This document shows, one piece after another, positions 17,075 to 27,865 of a DNA stretch of 32,675 nucleotides. Source of the DNA: Chloroflexi bacterium OLB15. GTDB lineage: Bacteria; Chloroflexota; Anaerolineae; Aggregatilineales; Phototrophicaceae. The position numbers were made by a program, and so were the translations under genes. The stretch lies in NCBI GenBank assembly GCA_001567085.1, contig LMZS01000179.1:1-32675 (forward strand). The letters are read 5' to 3'. The notes under the pieces were generated by a model. The model did not search any database. It was not told the origin of the DNA and saw only the letters and a program-made list of their open reading frames with translations. Each line of letters opens with the position of its first letter. Positions within the stretch are counted from its first letter, which is position 1.

Positions 17075-19459
17075 ATGAGTAAAAAATTCCAGAGTCGTTA
17101 CGGTTACTTTACAGAAGACGGCAGGGAATACGTAATCACCACCCCGCTGACACCTCGCCCCTGGGGCAACGTCATCAGCAATGGCGATTACAGCATGATG
17201 ATCTCACAAACGGGATCGGGCTACAGCTGGCGGGGCAACGCCGGGCAAAATCGACTCACGCGCTCATTTCAAGACCTGATCAAAGATAATTGGGGCAAAT
17301 ATCTATATATTCGCGATTTGCGGCGGCAGGTCTACTGGTCAGCCGCCTATAAGCCGGTCATGCGCCCGTATCAGCATTACGAAGTCGCGCACGGCCCCGG
17401 CTATTCGCGTTTTACCCACCGCGTCGAAGATATCGAAAGCACGCTCACGGTCTTTGTCGCTGCCGATGCCCCGGTAGAAGTGCTTCAACTTACCCTGACA
17501 AACCATAGTGACGAAACCCGCGAACTGGATATCACATCTTACGCTGAGTGGCTGCTCGGTTTCGCGCCAGACGAACATCGCGAGTTTCACAAGCTGTTCA
17601 TCGAAACCACAGCCGATCCGGAAAGACAGGCCGTCTTTGCCCGCAAATGCCTGTGGGGTTTCCCCGATGAGCATGGGCGACACAACAATATTAGCTGGCC
17701 TTACACCGCCTTCATGGCTGTCAGCGAACCGCTGAAATCATTCGACTGCGACAAAGAAACCTTCATCGGCATGTACCGCAACGATGATCACCCACAGGCG
17801 ATGATTGATCCCCTACTGGCTGGCAGAACTGGGCGTTTTACGGATGCCATCGCCGCCTTACAGGTTGCGATCGCGCTGCGCCCCGGCGAATCCAAAACTG
17901 TTGTCTTCACCATTGGCGCGGCTGAAGATAAGCGCGAAGATGCGACAGAACTCATCACCCGCTTCACTTCAGTTGAAAATAGCGCGCAGGCGCTGGAGAA
18001 CGTTCACGCCTTCTGGTCGCGATTCCTCGATCAAGAGCATGTAGAAACGCCCGATACAGCGCTTAATTTCATGACCAATGTCTGGTTGAAATATCAGACT
18101 ATCTCCGGTCGCCTGTGGGGAAAATCAGGACTTTATCAGGTTTCCGCAGGTATCGGCTATCGAGATCAATTACAAGACAGCCAAATCTTTCTCGTCAGCG
18201 AGCCAGAATTTGCGCGCAAGCAGTTACTTTTACACGCCGCGCATCAATTCATCGAAGGCGATGTTTACCACTGGTGGTTCTCAATTCGCGGCGGCGGCCC
18301 GCGCACAAACTGCTCTGACGATTTATTGTGGCTGCCCTTCATCCTGAGCGCCTATCTGAAAGAAACAACCGATTACACGATTCTCGATGAAGCGATTCCC
18401 TATCTTAACGCCCCGGCTGAATCGCTTTACGAGCATTGCAAACGGGCAATTGAGCGCTCTTTTTCGCGCTTTTCGCCGCGCGGCATCCCCTTGATGGGCG
18501 ATCATGACTGGAACGATGGCTTAAGCGCCGTTGGCACGCTGCTTAAAGGGGAAAGCTTCTGGGTCGCTGAATTCCTGTACATGATCCTTGGCGACTTCAT
18601 CCCGCTGGCACAAGGTCGTGGCGATGAGCGTTGGGCTGAGCGCTGCGAAGTCGTGCGCGAAAATCTGAAAGATGCCCTCAACCGCTATGGCTGGGATGGC
18701 AAATGGTATTTGCAGGCCACGACGGATGACGGCCTGCTGCTGGGATCGCACGAAAATGAGGAAGGCAAAATCTTCCTGATGCCCAATATCTGGGCGGTGA
18801 TGAGCGGCGCAGCTGAAGAAGACTACGCGAAGTCCGCGATGGATTCGGTCACCGAATACCTGCTCAAAGATTACGGCACGCTGCTGAACTACCCGGCTTT
18901 CACCAAACCGCGCCCGGATATTGGCTACGTCACCCGCTACGCGCCCGGCTTACGCGAGAACGGCGGGGTTTACACCCATGCGGCAACGTGGTCAGTATGG
19001 GCATACAGCGCTAACGGTCAGCCTGAACTGGCCTATGAAGCGTATCGCAAAATCTGCCCGCCGAACCGCAGCATTGATATTGATGCCTATAAGGCTGAAC
19101 CCTACGTGACGCCGGGAAATATTGACGGCCCGCTATCAGAGTATTACGGGCGCGGCGGCTGGACATGGTACACAGGCTCAGCCCAATGGCTGCATCGCGT
19201 AGCCACCCACTGGATTCTAGGCGTTCGCCCGCAAGAAGATGGGCTGCTGATCGATCCCGCTATCCCGGCACACTGGGCTGGCTTTAAGGTGCGGCGCAAT
19301 TTTCGCGGCGCAGAGTACGCAATCGAAGTTACAAATCCTGACAGCGTCAATCGTGGCATACGTGAAATACTCGTTGATGGGCAAGCCTACGAAAGCAATC
19401 TTTTGCCCATCTTTGCCGATGGCAAGACGCATATCATAAGTGTCGTTTTAGGTTCCTAG
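17075..19459 (+). CDS. GH94-family disaccharide/oligosaccharide phosphorylase
   Basis: A 794-residue inverting phosphorylase of GH94 (the cellobiose/chitobiose phosphorylase family). An N-terminal beta-sandwich (about 1-280) leads to an (alpha/alpha)6 barrel with the catalytic acid D478 in GDHDWNDG and a short C-terminal jelly roll. The enzyme should split a beta-glucoside with phosphate to give alpha-glucose 1-phosphate, saving ATP. No signal peptide is present, so it is cytoplasmic. The length suits cellobiose-, chitobiose- or cellobionate-phosphorylase groups and is clearly shorter than the known 1,2-beta-oligoglucan phosphorylases of about 1100 residues. Specificity is therefore open. GAGGCGGT precedes the ATG. 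It is the first gene after the operator and is followed by transport genes. Confidence 0.9.
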   Translation: MSKKFQSRYGYFTEDGREYVITTPLTPRPWGNVISNGDYSMMISQTGSGYSWRGNAGQNRLTRSFQDLIKDNWGKYLYIRDLRRQVYWSAAYKPVMRPYQHYEVAHGPGYSRFTHRVEDIESTLTVFVAADAPVEVLQLTLTNHSDETRELDITSYAEWLLGFAPDEHREFHKLFIETTADPERQAVFARKCLWGFPDEHGRHNNISWPYTAFMAVSEPLKSFDCDKETFIGMYRNDDHPQAMIDPLLAGRTGRFTDAIAALQVAIALRPGESKTVVFTIGAAEDKREDATELITRFTSVENSAQALENVHAFWSRFLDQEHVETPDTALNFMTNVWLKYQTISGRLWGKSGLYQVSAGIGYRDQLQDSQIFLVSEPEFARKQLLLHAAHQFIEGDVYHWWFSIRGGGPRTNCSDDLLWLPFILSAYLKETTDYTILDEAIPYLNAPAESLYEHCKRAIERSFSRFSPRGIPLMGDHDWNDGLSAVGTLLKGESFWVAEFLYMILGDFIPLAQGRGDERWAERCEVVRENLKDALNRYGWDGKWYLQATTDDGLLLGSHENEEGKIFLMPNIWAVMSGAAEEDYAKSAMDSVTEYLLKDYGTLLNYPAFTKPRPDIGYVTRYAPGLRENGGVYTHAATWSVWAYSANGQPELAYEAYRKICPPNRSIDIDAYKAEPYVTPGNIDGPLSEYYGRGGWTWYTGSAQWLHRVATHWILGVRPQEDGLLIDPAIPAHWAGFKVRRNFRGAEYAIEVTNPDSVNRGIREILVDGQAYESNLLPIFADGKTHIISVVLGS

Positions 19460-19578
19460 TTCCGGAAAGGAGTATGCCGGCGCAGCCCAGCAATTGTTCA
19501 ATCTTCACGAAAGGTATGTATATGGTTGTTAACTTATCTATCATCTCTGTCCGATAAATAGCTTGCGAAGAGTTGAAA

Positions 19579-20931
19579 ATGACCAACTTAAAGAAATTCA
19601 CCAGCATCGCCGTTCTACTGTCCTTAGCGCTCGGGCTGATGTCCTTCGGGCTGGCCGCGCAGGCGCAGGGTTCGACGGTTCGTTACGCCACGTGGAATCT
19701 TGGCACAGAAGAAGAAAACAACATTCAGCGCCAACTGGTTAACGCCTATCAGGAAGCGCATCCCGATGTGACCATCGAAATCGTTGATATGTCTGGCGAT
19801 GGCGGTTGGGAAGAAAAACTGACCAATATGGCCGCGCGTGGCGCACTGCCTGATGTTTTCATGGCTAACAACACGCCCTACTACGTTCAGAATGGCTGGC
19901 TCGCCGATCTGACTGAACGGGTAGCAGATGATCCGGATTGGGCGGCAGTTCCCCCGGTGCTGCACGATGCCGTGACCTACTCTGGTCAGGTACTTGGGCT
20001 GCCCAGCGCGCAGTTCGTGATGGGTTATTTCATTAATCAAGACCTGTTCGATGCCGCGAATCTCGACGCGCCTCAATACGGCATTTCAGTGGAAGATTTC
20101 TTCGCTACCGTAACCTCCCTCACCGATGTTTCGCAGGGCGTGCTGGGTCTGCACGAAATGGAACCCATTCTGGGCTGGTATCCCAGCACTCAGGATAGCA
20201 ACCTGCGCTGGTTCAGCTATGACGGCGAACACATGAATTACAATTCGGAAGCCTTCCGTGACGCGGTTGAAACGGCGCTGGAAATGCAACCGCATACATG
20301 GCAGGGTCTATCTGACGATCAAAAAGCCGCGTTCACCTCACAAGGGCCGTGGGAACTGTTCCTGAATCAAGAATCCGGCGCGGTCTGGGATGGCGGTTGG
20401 GTTGTACCTTCCTACTCAGACAATGCCACCTTCAACTGGGACTTTCTAGGTATCCCCGGTGGTAATCAGGCAATGGTCACCGACATTATCGCCGTATCTG
20501 CCACTGCTTCTGATCTGGATGCAGCCTATGACTTCGCCCATTGGATGAGCATCTCCAGCGAAGGTTATGCCACCGAAGCCGAACTGGCCGCTAATGGCGA
20601 TACAGTGCCAACCAGAATGCCGGTTTCAGTCACCCCTGAAAGCATTGACCTGTATATGTCGCTGGTAGGCGAACGCCCCGGCCTGCGCCAGGCGCTCGAA
20701 AACCTGGACAGCAGTCTGGTGGAATCGCTGGCGAAGATCGTTCCCGGCTATATCAACGCCCGCTGGGAAGGCAAACCCGGCATCGATATCGGCGAGAATA
20801 CGGATGTAAATCTCGGCTTTATCTTTGGCAACATCGGGTCTGGTCAATTCCAATATGTAGACCTTGCGCCACAGATCGAGGATTTCGCCAACAACATTCT
20901 CGATGAAGCACGCGCCCAACTTTCTCAGTAA
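19579..20931 (+). CDS. Sugar ABC transporter substrate-binding protein (family 1)
   Basis: A 450-residue extracytoplasmic binding protein of the MalE-like type. A signal peptide (MTNLKKF, then a hydrophobic stretch) ends in AQA at residues 27-29, with no lipobox cysteine. The mature part opens with the usual strand (VRYATWNLG) and has [22 protein letters not shown] in the first lobe. The frame begins at TTG 19573, but ATG 19579 is preferred. It lies 119 nt after the GH94 gene and 142 nt before a second, much larger binding protein, with a 30-nt perfect palindrome in that gap. It probably binds the oligosaccharide processed by the GH94, GH144-like and GH35-like enzymes. Which of the two permease pairs it feeds cannot be told from sequence. 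Confidence 0.93.
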   Translation: MTNLKKFTSIAVLLSLALGLMSFGLAAQAQGSTVRYATWNLGTEEENNIQRQLVNAYQEAHPDVTIEIVDMSGDGGWEEKLTNMAARGALPDVFMANNTPYYVQNGWLADLTERVADDPDWAAVPPVLHDAVTYSGQVLGLPSAQFVMGYFINQDLFDAANLDAPQYGISVEDFFATVTSLTDVSQGVLGLHEMEPILGWYPSTQDSNLRWFSYDGEHMNYNSEAFRDAVETALEMQPHTWQGLSDDQKAAFTSQGPWELFLNQESGAVWDGGWVVPSYSDNATFNWDFLGIPGGNQAMVTDIIAVSATASDLDAAYDFAHWMSISSEGYATEAELAANGDTVPTRMPVSVTPESIDLYMSLVGERPGLRQALENLDSSLVESLAKIVPGYINARWEGKPGIDIGENTDVNLGFIFGNIGSGQFQYVDLAPQIEDFANNILDEARAQLSQ

Positions 20932-20947
20932 GCAGCTGGGCAGCAAA

Positions 20948-20977
20948 TGAGGGCGATGCGCTAGCGCATCGCCCTCA
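20948..20977. other. Perfect 30-nt palindrome between the two binding-protein genes
   Basis: Positions 20948-20962 are the exact reverse complement of 20963-20977. It would fold to a GC-rich hairpin 17 nt past the SBP stop codon. No T-run follows, so it is not a standard terminator. It may protect the upstream mRNA from 3' decay or attenuate read-through, raising binding-protein expression over the permeases; that is inference. Confidence 0.6.
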
Positions 20978-21073
20978 CCCATACATCTCAATAATTCAGT
21001 TAAAAATAGATGAAGCAGTCCTTTTTGTTGAAGAGCATCATATCGCACGATTCTGGCGGCTGGAGATGTTGCG

Positions 21074-24049
21074 GTGCTCTCTAAATTAAGAAAATATTTT
21101 CGCCCAGTCACCTTATTGCTGATCTTCGCCACAGCAATCATCCTTTTAGGCAGCGCCATCCGCGTAACCAATGCAGATGGTACGGCTGCGACCTGCACGT
21201 CTCGCGTCACTGAAGCCGCCCCAGTTACCGATCAATCAGCTTCCGAAGCACCCGCGCAGTTTGCCGGACTCAACGCGCAAAGCGCAGCACAATCTACTGC
21301 CCAACCGTGGATAACGCTGAGCGCAGACACATTTGGATTGCCGCTTGCAACTGGCTCAATGGCCGAACAGTATGCTGGCGGAAGCGTGCTGCTGCAGCGT
21401 GGCAGCAGCCTGCAAATCGCCTTCACCATCCCTGACGAGGGCGAATACATCTTTGCCTTTGACGCTGCCGCCACCGCCGAATCAAGAGTGCCGGAAGTGC
21501 AGATGAGCATTGATGGCACATTCCCGGTAAGTGATTTTCAACGCCTGCTGTTTCCCCTTTACTACCGCAACAGCAGCGATCAATTTCCGAAAGATCGTTA
21601 TGGTAATGATGCGCTCATTCCTCAAGTGCGCGATGTACGCTGGTCTACTGTGTGGGCGCGTGATGTGGAATTTAGCGAAGCCTATCCGCTGCGCGTCGCC
21701 CTGCCTGCGGGCGAACATCAGCTAGATATTACGCTGGATGAAGGCGAAATATACCTCGGCAATATCTATATCGTGCCGTTTGTTCCCTATCCTGACTATC
21801 AACAGTATCTGGCTTTACAGTCAGCGGCGGCTACATCCGGCGCGATGATGACTGTGGAAGCAGAGCTGCCAACTTATAAGAACGAAACTTCCGTGCGGCC
21901 TGCGCCTGATCGCGGTATCACTGTAACGCCCTACGATACCTACTGCCTGCTTATGAATACACTTGGCGGCGAAAGTTGGGATCTGAGCGGCAGCACCGTT
22001 TATTACGAGCTGGATGTTCCGGAAGCTGGCCTGTACGCCATCACCTTACGGGCGATGCAAAATTCTCGCGGCAATTTCACCGTCTTTCGGCGCATCACCG
22101 TGAACGGCGAGGTTCCATTCGAGGAACTCAACGCCGTCGCTTTCCCCTATTCCGCCGACTGGATTGATGTCCCTCTGGGCGGTGAAACGCCTTATCAGAT
22201 TTTCCTGCATGAAGGCATCAACGTCATCGGCATTGAAGCGACCAACGCGCCCTATTTGCAGGCTATCGAAACCATTCAGGAAGCCCTGCTGGAAATCAAC
22301 GCGCTGGCGCTGGAAATCCGGCGGTTGACCGGTAACCAGCATGACGTATTCAGGGAATGGACGATTTCGGACTACATCCCTGATATTGACGAGCGCCTGA
22401 ATACCATTGCCCAGAACCTGATTGACGACAAAGATACGCTGCTTTCCATTGATCCCAGCGGCGCATCGCCAGAGATCATGACCTACCAGATGGCAATTGA
22501 TAATCTGCTCTTTCTGGCAGATAACGTTGACGAGATTCCGATCTATTTAACCCGATTATCTGAAGGCACTGGCTCGGCAGCCCAGCAGCTTGCTTCCCTG
22601 CTGCCGCTCTTGCAAGCGCAGCCGTTAGCGCTGGACAAAATCTACATTCATTCGCCGGATGTGGTTGTGCAAACGCCTGCGCCGCCTTTCTACGTCTCCG
22701 TTTTTGAGGACTTCAAGCGTTTTGTGAACTCCTTCCAGCCCGATCCTTATCAGACTATCGGCGCAGGCACAGGCGAACTGGAAGTATGGGTGAACCGCCC
22801 GCGCCAATACGTAAACGTGATGCAGTTGATGGCTGATTCGATGTTCACCGCCGAAACTGGCATCCGCGTTAAATTCTCGATCATGCCCGATGAATCGAAA
22901 TTGATACTCGCCAACGCCGCCAACACACAGCCTGATGTGGCCTTAGGCGTAAGCACCCATATTCCCTATGAACTCGCAGTTCGTAATGCCCTGTACGATC
23001 TGCGATCCTTCCCTGATTTCGATTCGTATATTGATATTTTCTCACCCGGCGCGCTGCTCGGCTATATCATTGACAATTCGGTCTATGCCATTCCTGAAAC
23101 ACAGGATGTTTGGGTCACGTTCTATCGTGAAGATGTGCTCAATTCGCTGAACATTCCGGTTCCGCAAACCTGGGATGAAGTGATCAGCATTCTGCCAGAG
23201 TTACAGCGCTATGGCATGAACTACAACACGGCTCTTTCCAGCGGCAGCGGGCAGAAAAATTACCTACTTACCGCCCCCTATCTGTTTAATTATGGGGCTG
23301 AGTTGTATAGCGATGGCGGCTTTGCCACCGGCTTACAAAGCGAAGAGGCTATCGCCGCGATTGAATTCATGGCTGACAGCTTCACCATTTACGGCATGCC
23401 CCTCACCACATCCAGTTTTTATCAGAGCTTCCGCGATGGCGACGTTCCCATCGGCATCTCTAATCTGGAAACTTACATCAAACTCACTTCCGCCGCACCA
23501 GAGCTATCGGGACTGTGGAACATCGATCTGTATCCGGCAACCGTGCTGGCTGATGGCACCGAAAACCGCTGGGCAACCGGCTCGGCACAAACTGGCATCA
23601 TCTTTCAGAATACCAATATGCCCGATGAAGCGTGGCAGTTCTTACAGTGGTGGATGTCTACCGAAGTCCAATCCAGCTTTCAGGAACAGCTCATTATGAA
23701 TTACGGGCGCGACTATCTTTGGTTCTCGGCCAATCTGGAAGCATTCGGCCAGCTCGATATTCCTGATGAACACCGCGAAGTCATTCTTGAACAGTGGCAG
23801 TGGGTGCAGGAACCAATCCGGCTGCCCGGCGGCTATATGCAAGAGCGCGAATTAAGCAACATCTGGAATCGCATTGTTTTTGATGGCGTGAATGCCCGTG
23901 TAGCCATAGACCGCGCCATCATCGCCATCAACCGTGAAATTACCCGCAAGATGGAAGAGTTTGGCTATCTGGTAAATGGGGTGCGGGTTCGCGAGTACAT
24001 CATTCCGACCATCGAAACCGTTGAAAGCTGGATAGAAAATGCAAATTAG
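21074..24049 (+). CDS. Large substrate-binding protein with N-terminal beta-sandwich regions
   Basis: A 991-residue exported protein. An N-terminal hydrophobic anchor (about 11-30) is followed by two regions rich in beta-strands that resemble carbohydrate-binding or galactose-binding-like sandwiches (about 75-240 and 260-400), then a helical linker (about 405-520). The C-terminal solute-binding domain starts at about 568 ([13 protein letters not shown], then [15 protein letters not shown] and [13 protein letters not shown]). Ordinary sugar-binding proteins are 400-450 residues, so the N-terminal half is an addition. No lipobox Cys follows the hydrophobic stretch, so it may stay membrane-anchored. 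The start is GTG with GGAG upstream. Its end overlaps the first permease by 11 nt, coupling it to that pair. Similar large binding proteins occur in Paenibacillus transport clusters. Confidence 0.85.
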   Translation: MLSKLRKYFRPVTLLLIFATAIILLGSAIRVTNADGTAATCTSRVTEAAPVTDQSASEAPAQFAGLNAQSAAQSTAQPWITLSADTFGLPLATGSMAEQYAGGSVLLQRGSSLQIAFTIPDEGEYIFAFDAAATAESRVPEVQMSIDGTFPVSDFQRLLFPLYYRNSSDQFPKDRYGNDALIPQVRDVRWSTVWARDVEFSEAYPLRVALPAGEHQLDITLDEGEIYLGNIYIVPFVPYPDYQQYLALQSAAATSGAMMTVEAELPTYKNETSVRPAPDRGITVTPYDTYCLLMNTLGGESWDLSGSTVYYELDVPEAGLYAITLRAMQNSRGNFTVFRRITVNGEVPFEELNAVAFPYSADWIDVPLGGETPYQIFLHEGINVIGIEATNAPYLQAIETIQEALLEINALALEIRRLTGNQHDVFREWTISDYIPDIDERLNTIAQNLIDDKDTLLSIDPSGASPEIMTYQMAIDNLLFLADNVDEIPIYLTRLSEGTGSAAQQLASLLPLLQAQPLALDKIYIHSPDVVVQTPAPPFYVSVFEDFKRFVNSFQPDPYQTIGAGTGELEVWVNRPRQYVNVMQLMADSMFTAETGIRVKFSIMPDESKLILANAANTQPDVALGVSTHIPYELAVRNALYDLRSFPDFDSYIDIFSPGALLGYIIDNSVYAIPETQDVWVTFYREDVLNSLNIPVPQTWDEVISILPELQRYGMNYNTALSSGSGQKNYLLTAPYLFNYGAELYSDGGFATGLQSEEAIAAIEFMADSFTIYGMPLTTSSFYQSFRDGDVPIGISNLETYIKLTSAAPELSGLWNIDLYPATVLADGTENRWATGSAQTGIIFQNTNMPDEAWQFLQWWMSTEVQSSFQEQLIMNYGRDYLWFSANLEAFGQLDIPDEHREVILEQWQWVQEPIRLPGGYMQERELSNIWNRIVFDGVNARVAIDRAIIAINREITRKMEEFGYLVNGVRVREYIIPTIETVESWIENAN

Positions 24050-24950
24050 CCGATCCTTTCAACGCTGGGTTGGGAAAGAAGGCAGCGCCTACGCTTTCCT
24101 CACGCCGTATGCGCTGCTATTCACGGTGTTTATCATTATCCCAGTGGCTGCCGCATTCCTTCTCTCATTTACCTTCTTTGATGCAATTCAACCGCCGCGT
24201 TTCGTCGGCCTTAGCAATTACATCGCCCTGATCACACAGGACGATACGTTTATGCGTTACGTTCTGCCCAATACCATCCAATTCGCCGTCATTGTCGGCC
24301 CCGGCGGGTACATACTGGCCTTTATGCTGGCGTGGGTTCTGGCGCAGCTTCCGAAAGTTCCGCGCACCATCTTCGCGCTCATCCTGTATTCGCCCTCCAT
24401 GACTGCCAGCGTGGCGATGGTTGTCGTCTGGAAAACGCTGTTCAGCGGCGATCAAACTGGCTACTTGAACAGTTTCCTACTGGGGCTTGGCTTGCTGCGC
24501 GAGCCAGTACAGTGGCTGCAATCCCCTCAATATTTGATGCTGATCATGATCATCGTGACCCTGTGGAGCAGCATGGGCATCGGTTTTCTGGCGATGCTGG
24601 CAGGCATCCTTGAAATCAGCCCTGAACTCTATGAAGCCGCCGCCATTGACGGCATGAAAAGCCGTTTGCAGGAAATTTTCTACATCACCATCCCTTCCAT
24701 GAGGCCGCAAATGCTGTTCGGGGCGGTCATGGCAATTGTGGGCACGTTTCAGGCCGGGGCGATTGGCGTTTTGCTATCCGGCAGCAACCCGACGCCGCAG
24801 TATGCCGGGCAGCTGGTCGTGAATCACATCGAAGATTATGGCTTCTTACGGTATGAGATGGGCTATGCGGCGGCAGTATCCGTCGTATTGCTCTTGATGG
24901 TGCTGTTCTTTTCACGTCTTGCCACGCGTCTGTTCGGCAGCAACGATTGA
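24039..24950 (+). CDS. Sugar ABC permease, MalF/UgpA type (pair A)
   Basis: A 303-residue inner-membrane protein with about six transmembrane helices and the ABC importer EAA motif at 199-205 (EAAAIDG, continuing to IPSMRP), which docks to the ATPase. It belongs to the CUT1 carbohydrate family. The ATG lies inside the end of the large binding-protein gene (11-nt overlap), which implies a dedicated partnership. The second half of the pair starts 6 nt downstream. No ATPase is present in the window, so a shared MsmX/UgpC-like protein is needed. Confidence 0.94.
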   Translation: MQISRSFQRWVGKEGSAYAFLTPYALLFTVFIIIPVAAAFLLSFTFFDAIQPPRFVGLSNYIALITQDDTFMRYVLPNTIQFAVIVGPGGYILAFMLAWVLAQLPKVPRTIFALILYSPSMTASVAMVVVWKTLFSGDQTGYLNSFLLGLGLLREPVQWLQSPQYLMLIMIIVTLWSSMGIGFLAMLAGILEISPELYEAAAIDGMKSRLQEIFYITIPSMRPQMLFGAVMAIVGTFQAGAIGVLLSGSNPTPQYAGQLVVNHIEDYGFLRYEMGYAAAVSVVLLLMVLFFSRLATRLFGSND

Positions 24951-24956
24951 GCATAT

Positions 24957-25862
24957 ATGATAAAGAATAGACTTCGCAGCTACACCGGAGTTAGAAACCG
25001 GGGCATCAACCCAAGCGGTTTTCATGTTAGCCAGATCAAGTTCTACTTTATTCTGGTGCCGCTTTCGATTGTCATGCTGCTGCCTATCATCTATATCTTT
25101 TCCAGCGCCTTCAAACCGCCTGACGAATTGTTCGCCTACCCGCCGCGCCTGCTGGTTATCAACCCTACCCTAAAGAATTTCAACGATCTGTTGTCGAGGT
25201 TATCCACCTCTGGCATCCCGGTCAGCCGTTACCTGTTCAACAGCATCCTGATCACCGTGATCACCGTCGCCGCTTCAATTCTGATTTCCAGCGCGGCGGC
25301 TTATGCCCTCTCTAAAAAGCGGTTTAAGCTGAAGAACACGTTGTTCGCCATTAACACCGTCGCGCTCATGTTTGTGCCGATTGCGGTCACTATTCCGCGC
25401 TTCCTTGTGATCGAAAAGTTAGGCATCTTCAACACCTACTGGGTTCATATCCTGCCGGTGCTGGCGCTTCCAGTCGGGCTGTTCCTGCTCAAACAATTCA
25501 TTGACGGCGTTCCCGATGAGGTTATCGAAGCCGCGCAAATTGACGGCGCCTCTGATCTGGTGATTTACTGGCGCATCATCCTGCCGATGATCCGGCCAGC
25601 CATCGCCACTATCGCCATCCTCACCTTTCAAGCTGCCTGGAATAATGCCGAAATTTCCACCTTCTATATCAATAACGAGAGTTTACGCACGCTGGCTTTC
25701 TATCTAAGCACGTTAACCTCTGCGAGCACCACCGCCAATACCGTCGCGGGGCAAGGGATTGCCGCTGCCGCCGCGCTCATCATGTTCTTACCCAACCTGA
25801 TCATCTTCATTTTCCTGCAAAGGCATGTTATGAGCACCATGTCACATTCGGGGATGAAATGA
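24957..25862 (+). CDS. Sugar ABC permease, MalG/UgpE type (pair A)
   Basis: A 301-residue membrane protein with an unusually long polar N-terminus (about 28 residues) before the first helix, about six helices and the EAA motif at 191-197 (EAAQIDG, then ILPMIRP). It forms the heteromeric channel with the permease 6 nt upstream. The ribosome site is weak, so translation may depend on the upstream gene. Its stop overlaps the start of the NHL/Yip1 gene (ATGA), which ties that unusual membrane protein to the transporter. Confidence 0.94.
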   Translation: MIKNRLRSYTGVRNRGINPSGFHVSQIKFYFILVPLSIVMLLPIIYIFSSAFKPPDELFAYPPRLLVINPTLKNFNDLLSRLSTSGIPVSRYLFNSILITVITVAASILISSAAAYALSKKRFKLKNTLFAINTVALMFVPIAVTIPRFLVIEKLGIFNTYWVHILPVLALPVGLFLLKQFIDGVPDEVIEAAQIDGASDLVIYWRIILPMIRPAIATIAILTFQAAWNNAEISTFYINNESLRTLAFYLSTLTSASTTANTVAGQGIAAAAALIMFLPNLIIFIFLQRHVMSTMSHSGMK

Positions 25863-27865
25863 AACGAGGACTGATACTCTTACTGGGCTTGTTCTCGCTT
25901 TTGGCGGTTACTCCGGTCAACGCTATCGCACCTTACACGACCTGGACGCTGGCGCCCGGCGGTTATTTCTCACCCACACAGGATGCTTACACTCCGCTGG
26001 CTGAAATCGAGCTGCCCGTATCCCGCCCTGAAGAGATGTTCCTTGCGCCAGATGGGTTTCTTTATATTGCCGATACGGGCAACGGGCGCATCGTTAAGCT
26101 AGGGACAGACTTTGAGATCATCGCCGAATTTGGCGGCGACCTTCTGGATGATCCTACCGGCCTGTTTGTAGATGAAGAAGGCACGATCTATATTGCCGAC
26201 GCCGGCACCAATACCATCGTCATCCTGGACGCAGATGGCAATTTAATCAATCAATTTGGGCGTCCGTCTGAGCCACTTTTTGGCGCAAACCGTCAATTTC
26301 GCCCACGAAAAGTGTCGGTAGACGCTCGTAAAAACCTGTATATCGTTAGCGAAGGCTCGGTGGATGGGCTGGTGATCATGAATACCAGCGGCAACTTCAT
26401 CGGCTATTTCGGGGCTAACGAAGCCGATATGTCGCTGAAGATGATCTTGCAGCGCATGTTTCTGACCGATGAGCAGCTTTCGCAATTCATCCTGAACGAA
26501 GCCGCATCTCCAACTAACCTCGCGATAGACGATCATTCGCTGGTATATACCGTCACCGCTGGCTCCGATCCCAATACCAGCATTCGCAAATTCAATGTTG
26601 CGGGCAGCAACCTTTTTCCCGAAGTCTTTGGCTCTAACAGCTTCCGCGATATTCACGTCAGCGAAGATGGGCTGATCACCACTGTAGATGCCAAAGGCGT
26701 CATTAACGAATACGACATGAATGGGCTGCTGCTGTTCGTGTTCGGCGGGCTGGATCGAGGCGATCAACGCTTAGGGCTGCTTCGCAACCCCACTTCGATT
26801 GAGCGCATAGATGATAACCTTTACGTGCTGGACAAAGATAAAAATGCGATTGTCATTTATCAGGTCACGGATTTTGCCCGAACCCTGCACAATGGCGTCA
26901 CTCTTTATATGGAAGGCATGTACGATGAAGCCCGTCCGTATTTTGAATCAGTGCTCAACTACAACGGGCTGGTATTGATCGCCTATGAAGGGATAGCCGT
27001 CGCCGATTTTATGGACGGCAATTATGCCGATGCGCTCAATAACTATCGTTATGCCAATAACCGTAACGGCTTTTCGGAATCGTTCTGGGAATTACGCAAT
27101 ACCGTCATCCAAAGTTATCTGGGCAGCGCGCTGGGGATATTATGCGGCGGGTGGCTGGTGTTGGGCGTTTTCACCCGCCTGGAACGCCGCCGTAATTGGC
27201 TGAATCCCGTGCGAGTTCAACTGCGGCGGCTGCAAAAAATCCATCTGATTGATGATTTCGTTTTCATGTTCCGCTTCATTCGCCATCCTGCTGACAGCTT
27301 CTATTACATCAAGAACAACTTGCGCGGCAGCCTTCTATTCGCGTTCATTATCTATGCGTGGGTGCTGGTTGTACGCATCCTGTCACTTTACCTGACCGGT
27401 TTCGTGTTTAGCCCCTACTCCAATACATGGCAAATTCAGGTAGAAACAGAGATTCTCTATACGCTTGTGCCGCTTGTGTTGTGGAACACCGCCAGCTATC
27501 TGATCGCAACTATCACCGATGGCGAGGGGCATTTCCGGCATGTCGTCATTGGCACGGCCTATTCGCTGTTTCCGTATGCGCTTTTCGCGCTGCCGCTTAC
27601 GCTGCTTTCCAACCTGCTCACGCTCAACGAAGTGTTCATTTACACCTTTTCTTCGCAGATCATCCTGATCTGGATCGGCATCATGCTGTTCATCATGGTC
27701 AAGGAAATTCACAATTATTCGGTTTCTGAAACCATCAAGAATATTCTGACCACGCTCTTTACGATGGGCTTGTTCCTGCTTACCGCTTATATCCTGTATG
27801 TGCTGTTCAACCAGCTGTACGAGTTTGTCTGGTCGGTTCTACAGGAGATAAGACTGCATGGCTAA
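25859..27865 (+). CDS. NHL-repeat, TPR and Yip1-type membrane protein
   Basis: A 668-residue exported membrane protein. A signal peptide ends near A22 (VNA). NHL-like beta-propeller repeats cover about 55-340, each with a strand pattern such as [15 protein letters not shown] or [16 protein letters not shown] short TPR-like helical segment follows (about 342-410), then one membrane helix (about 420-437) and a Yip1-like domain of about five helices (about 460-660). The propeller should face outside and the Yip1 part lies in the membrane. It overlaps the upstream permease by 4 nt and the DUF5696 gene by 8 nt, so it is an integral part of the operon. The function is unknown. A sensor, scaffold or surface-polymer docking role is plausible. 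Proteins of this build accompany DUF5696 genes in Paenibacillus clusters. Confidence 0.78.
   Translation: MKRGLILLLGLFSLLAVTPVNAIAPYTTWTLAPGGYFSPTQDAYTPLAEIELPVSRPEEMFLAPDGFLYIADTGNGRIVKLGTDFEIIAEFGGDLLDDPTGLFVDEEGTIYIADAGTNTIVILDADGNLINQFGRPSEPLFGANRQFRPRKVSVDARKNLYIVSEGSVDGLVIMNTSGNFIGYFGANEADMSLKMILQRMFLTDEQLSQFILNEAASPTNLAIDDHSLVYTVTAGSDPNTSIRKFNVAGSNLFPEVFGSNSFRDIHVSEDGLITTVDAKGVINEYDMNGLLLFVFGGLDRGDQRLGLLRNPTSIERIDDNLYVLDKDKNAIVIYQVTDFARTLHNGVTLYMEGMYDEARPYFESVLNYNGLVLIAYEGIAVADFMDGNYADALNNYRYANNRNGFSESFWELRNTVIQSYLGSALGILCGGWLVLGVFTRLERRRNWLNPVRVQLRRLQKIHLIDDFVFMFRFIRHPADSFYYIKNNLRGSLLFAFIIYAWVLVVRILSLYLTGFVFSPYSNTWQIQVETEILYTLVPLVLWNTASYLIATITDGEGHFRHVVIGTAYSLFPYALFALPLTLLSNLLTLNEVFIYTFSSQIILIWIGIMLFIMVKEIHNYSVSETIKNILTTLFTMGLFLLTAYILYVLFNQLYEFVWSVLQEIRLHG

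Noticed and set aside
19474..19557. A 27-codon frame after the GH94 gene, just behind AAAGGAG
   Set aside because: Only one base separates the ribosome site from the ATG, the peptide is low in recognisable features, and it more likely is untranslated leader of the binding-protein gene.
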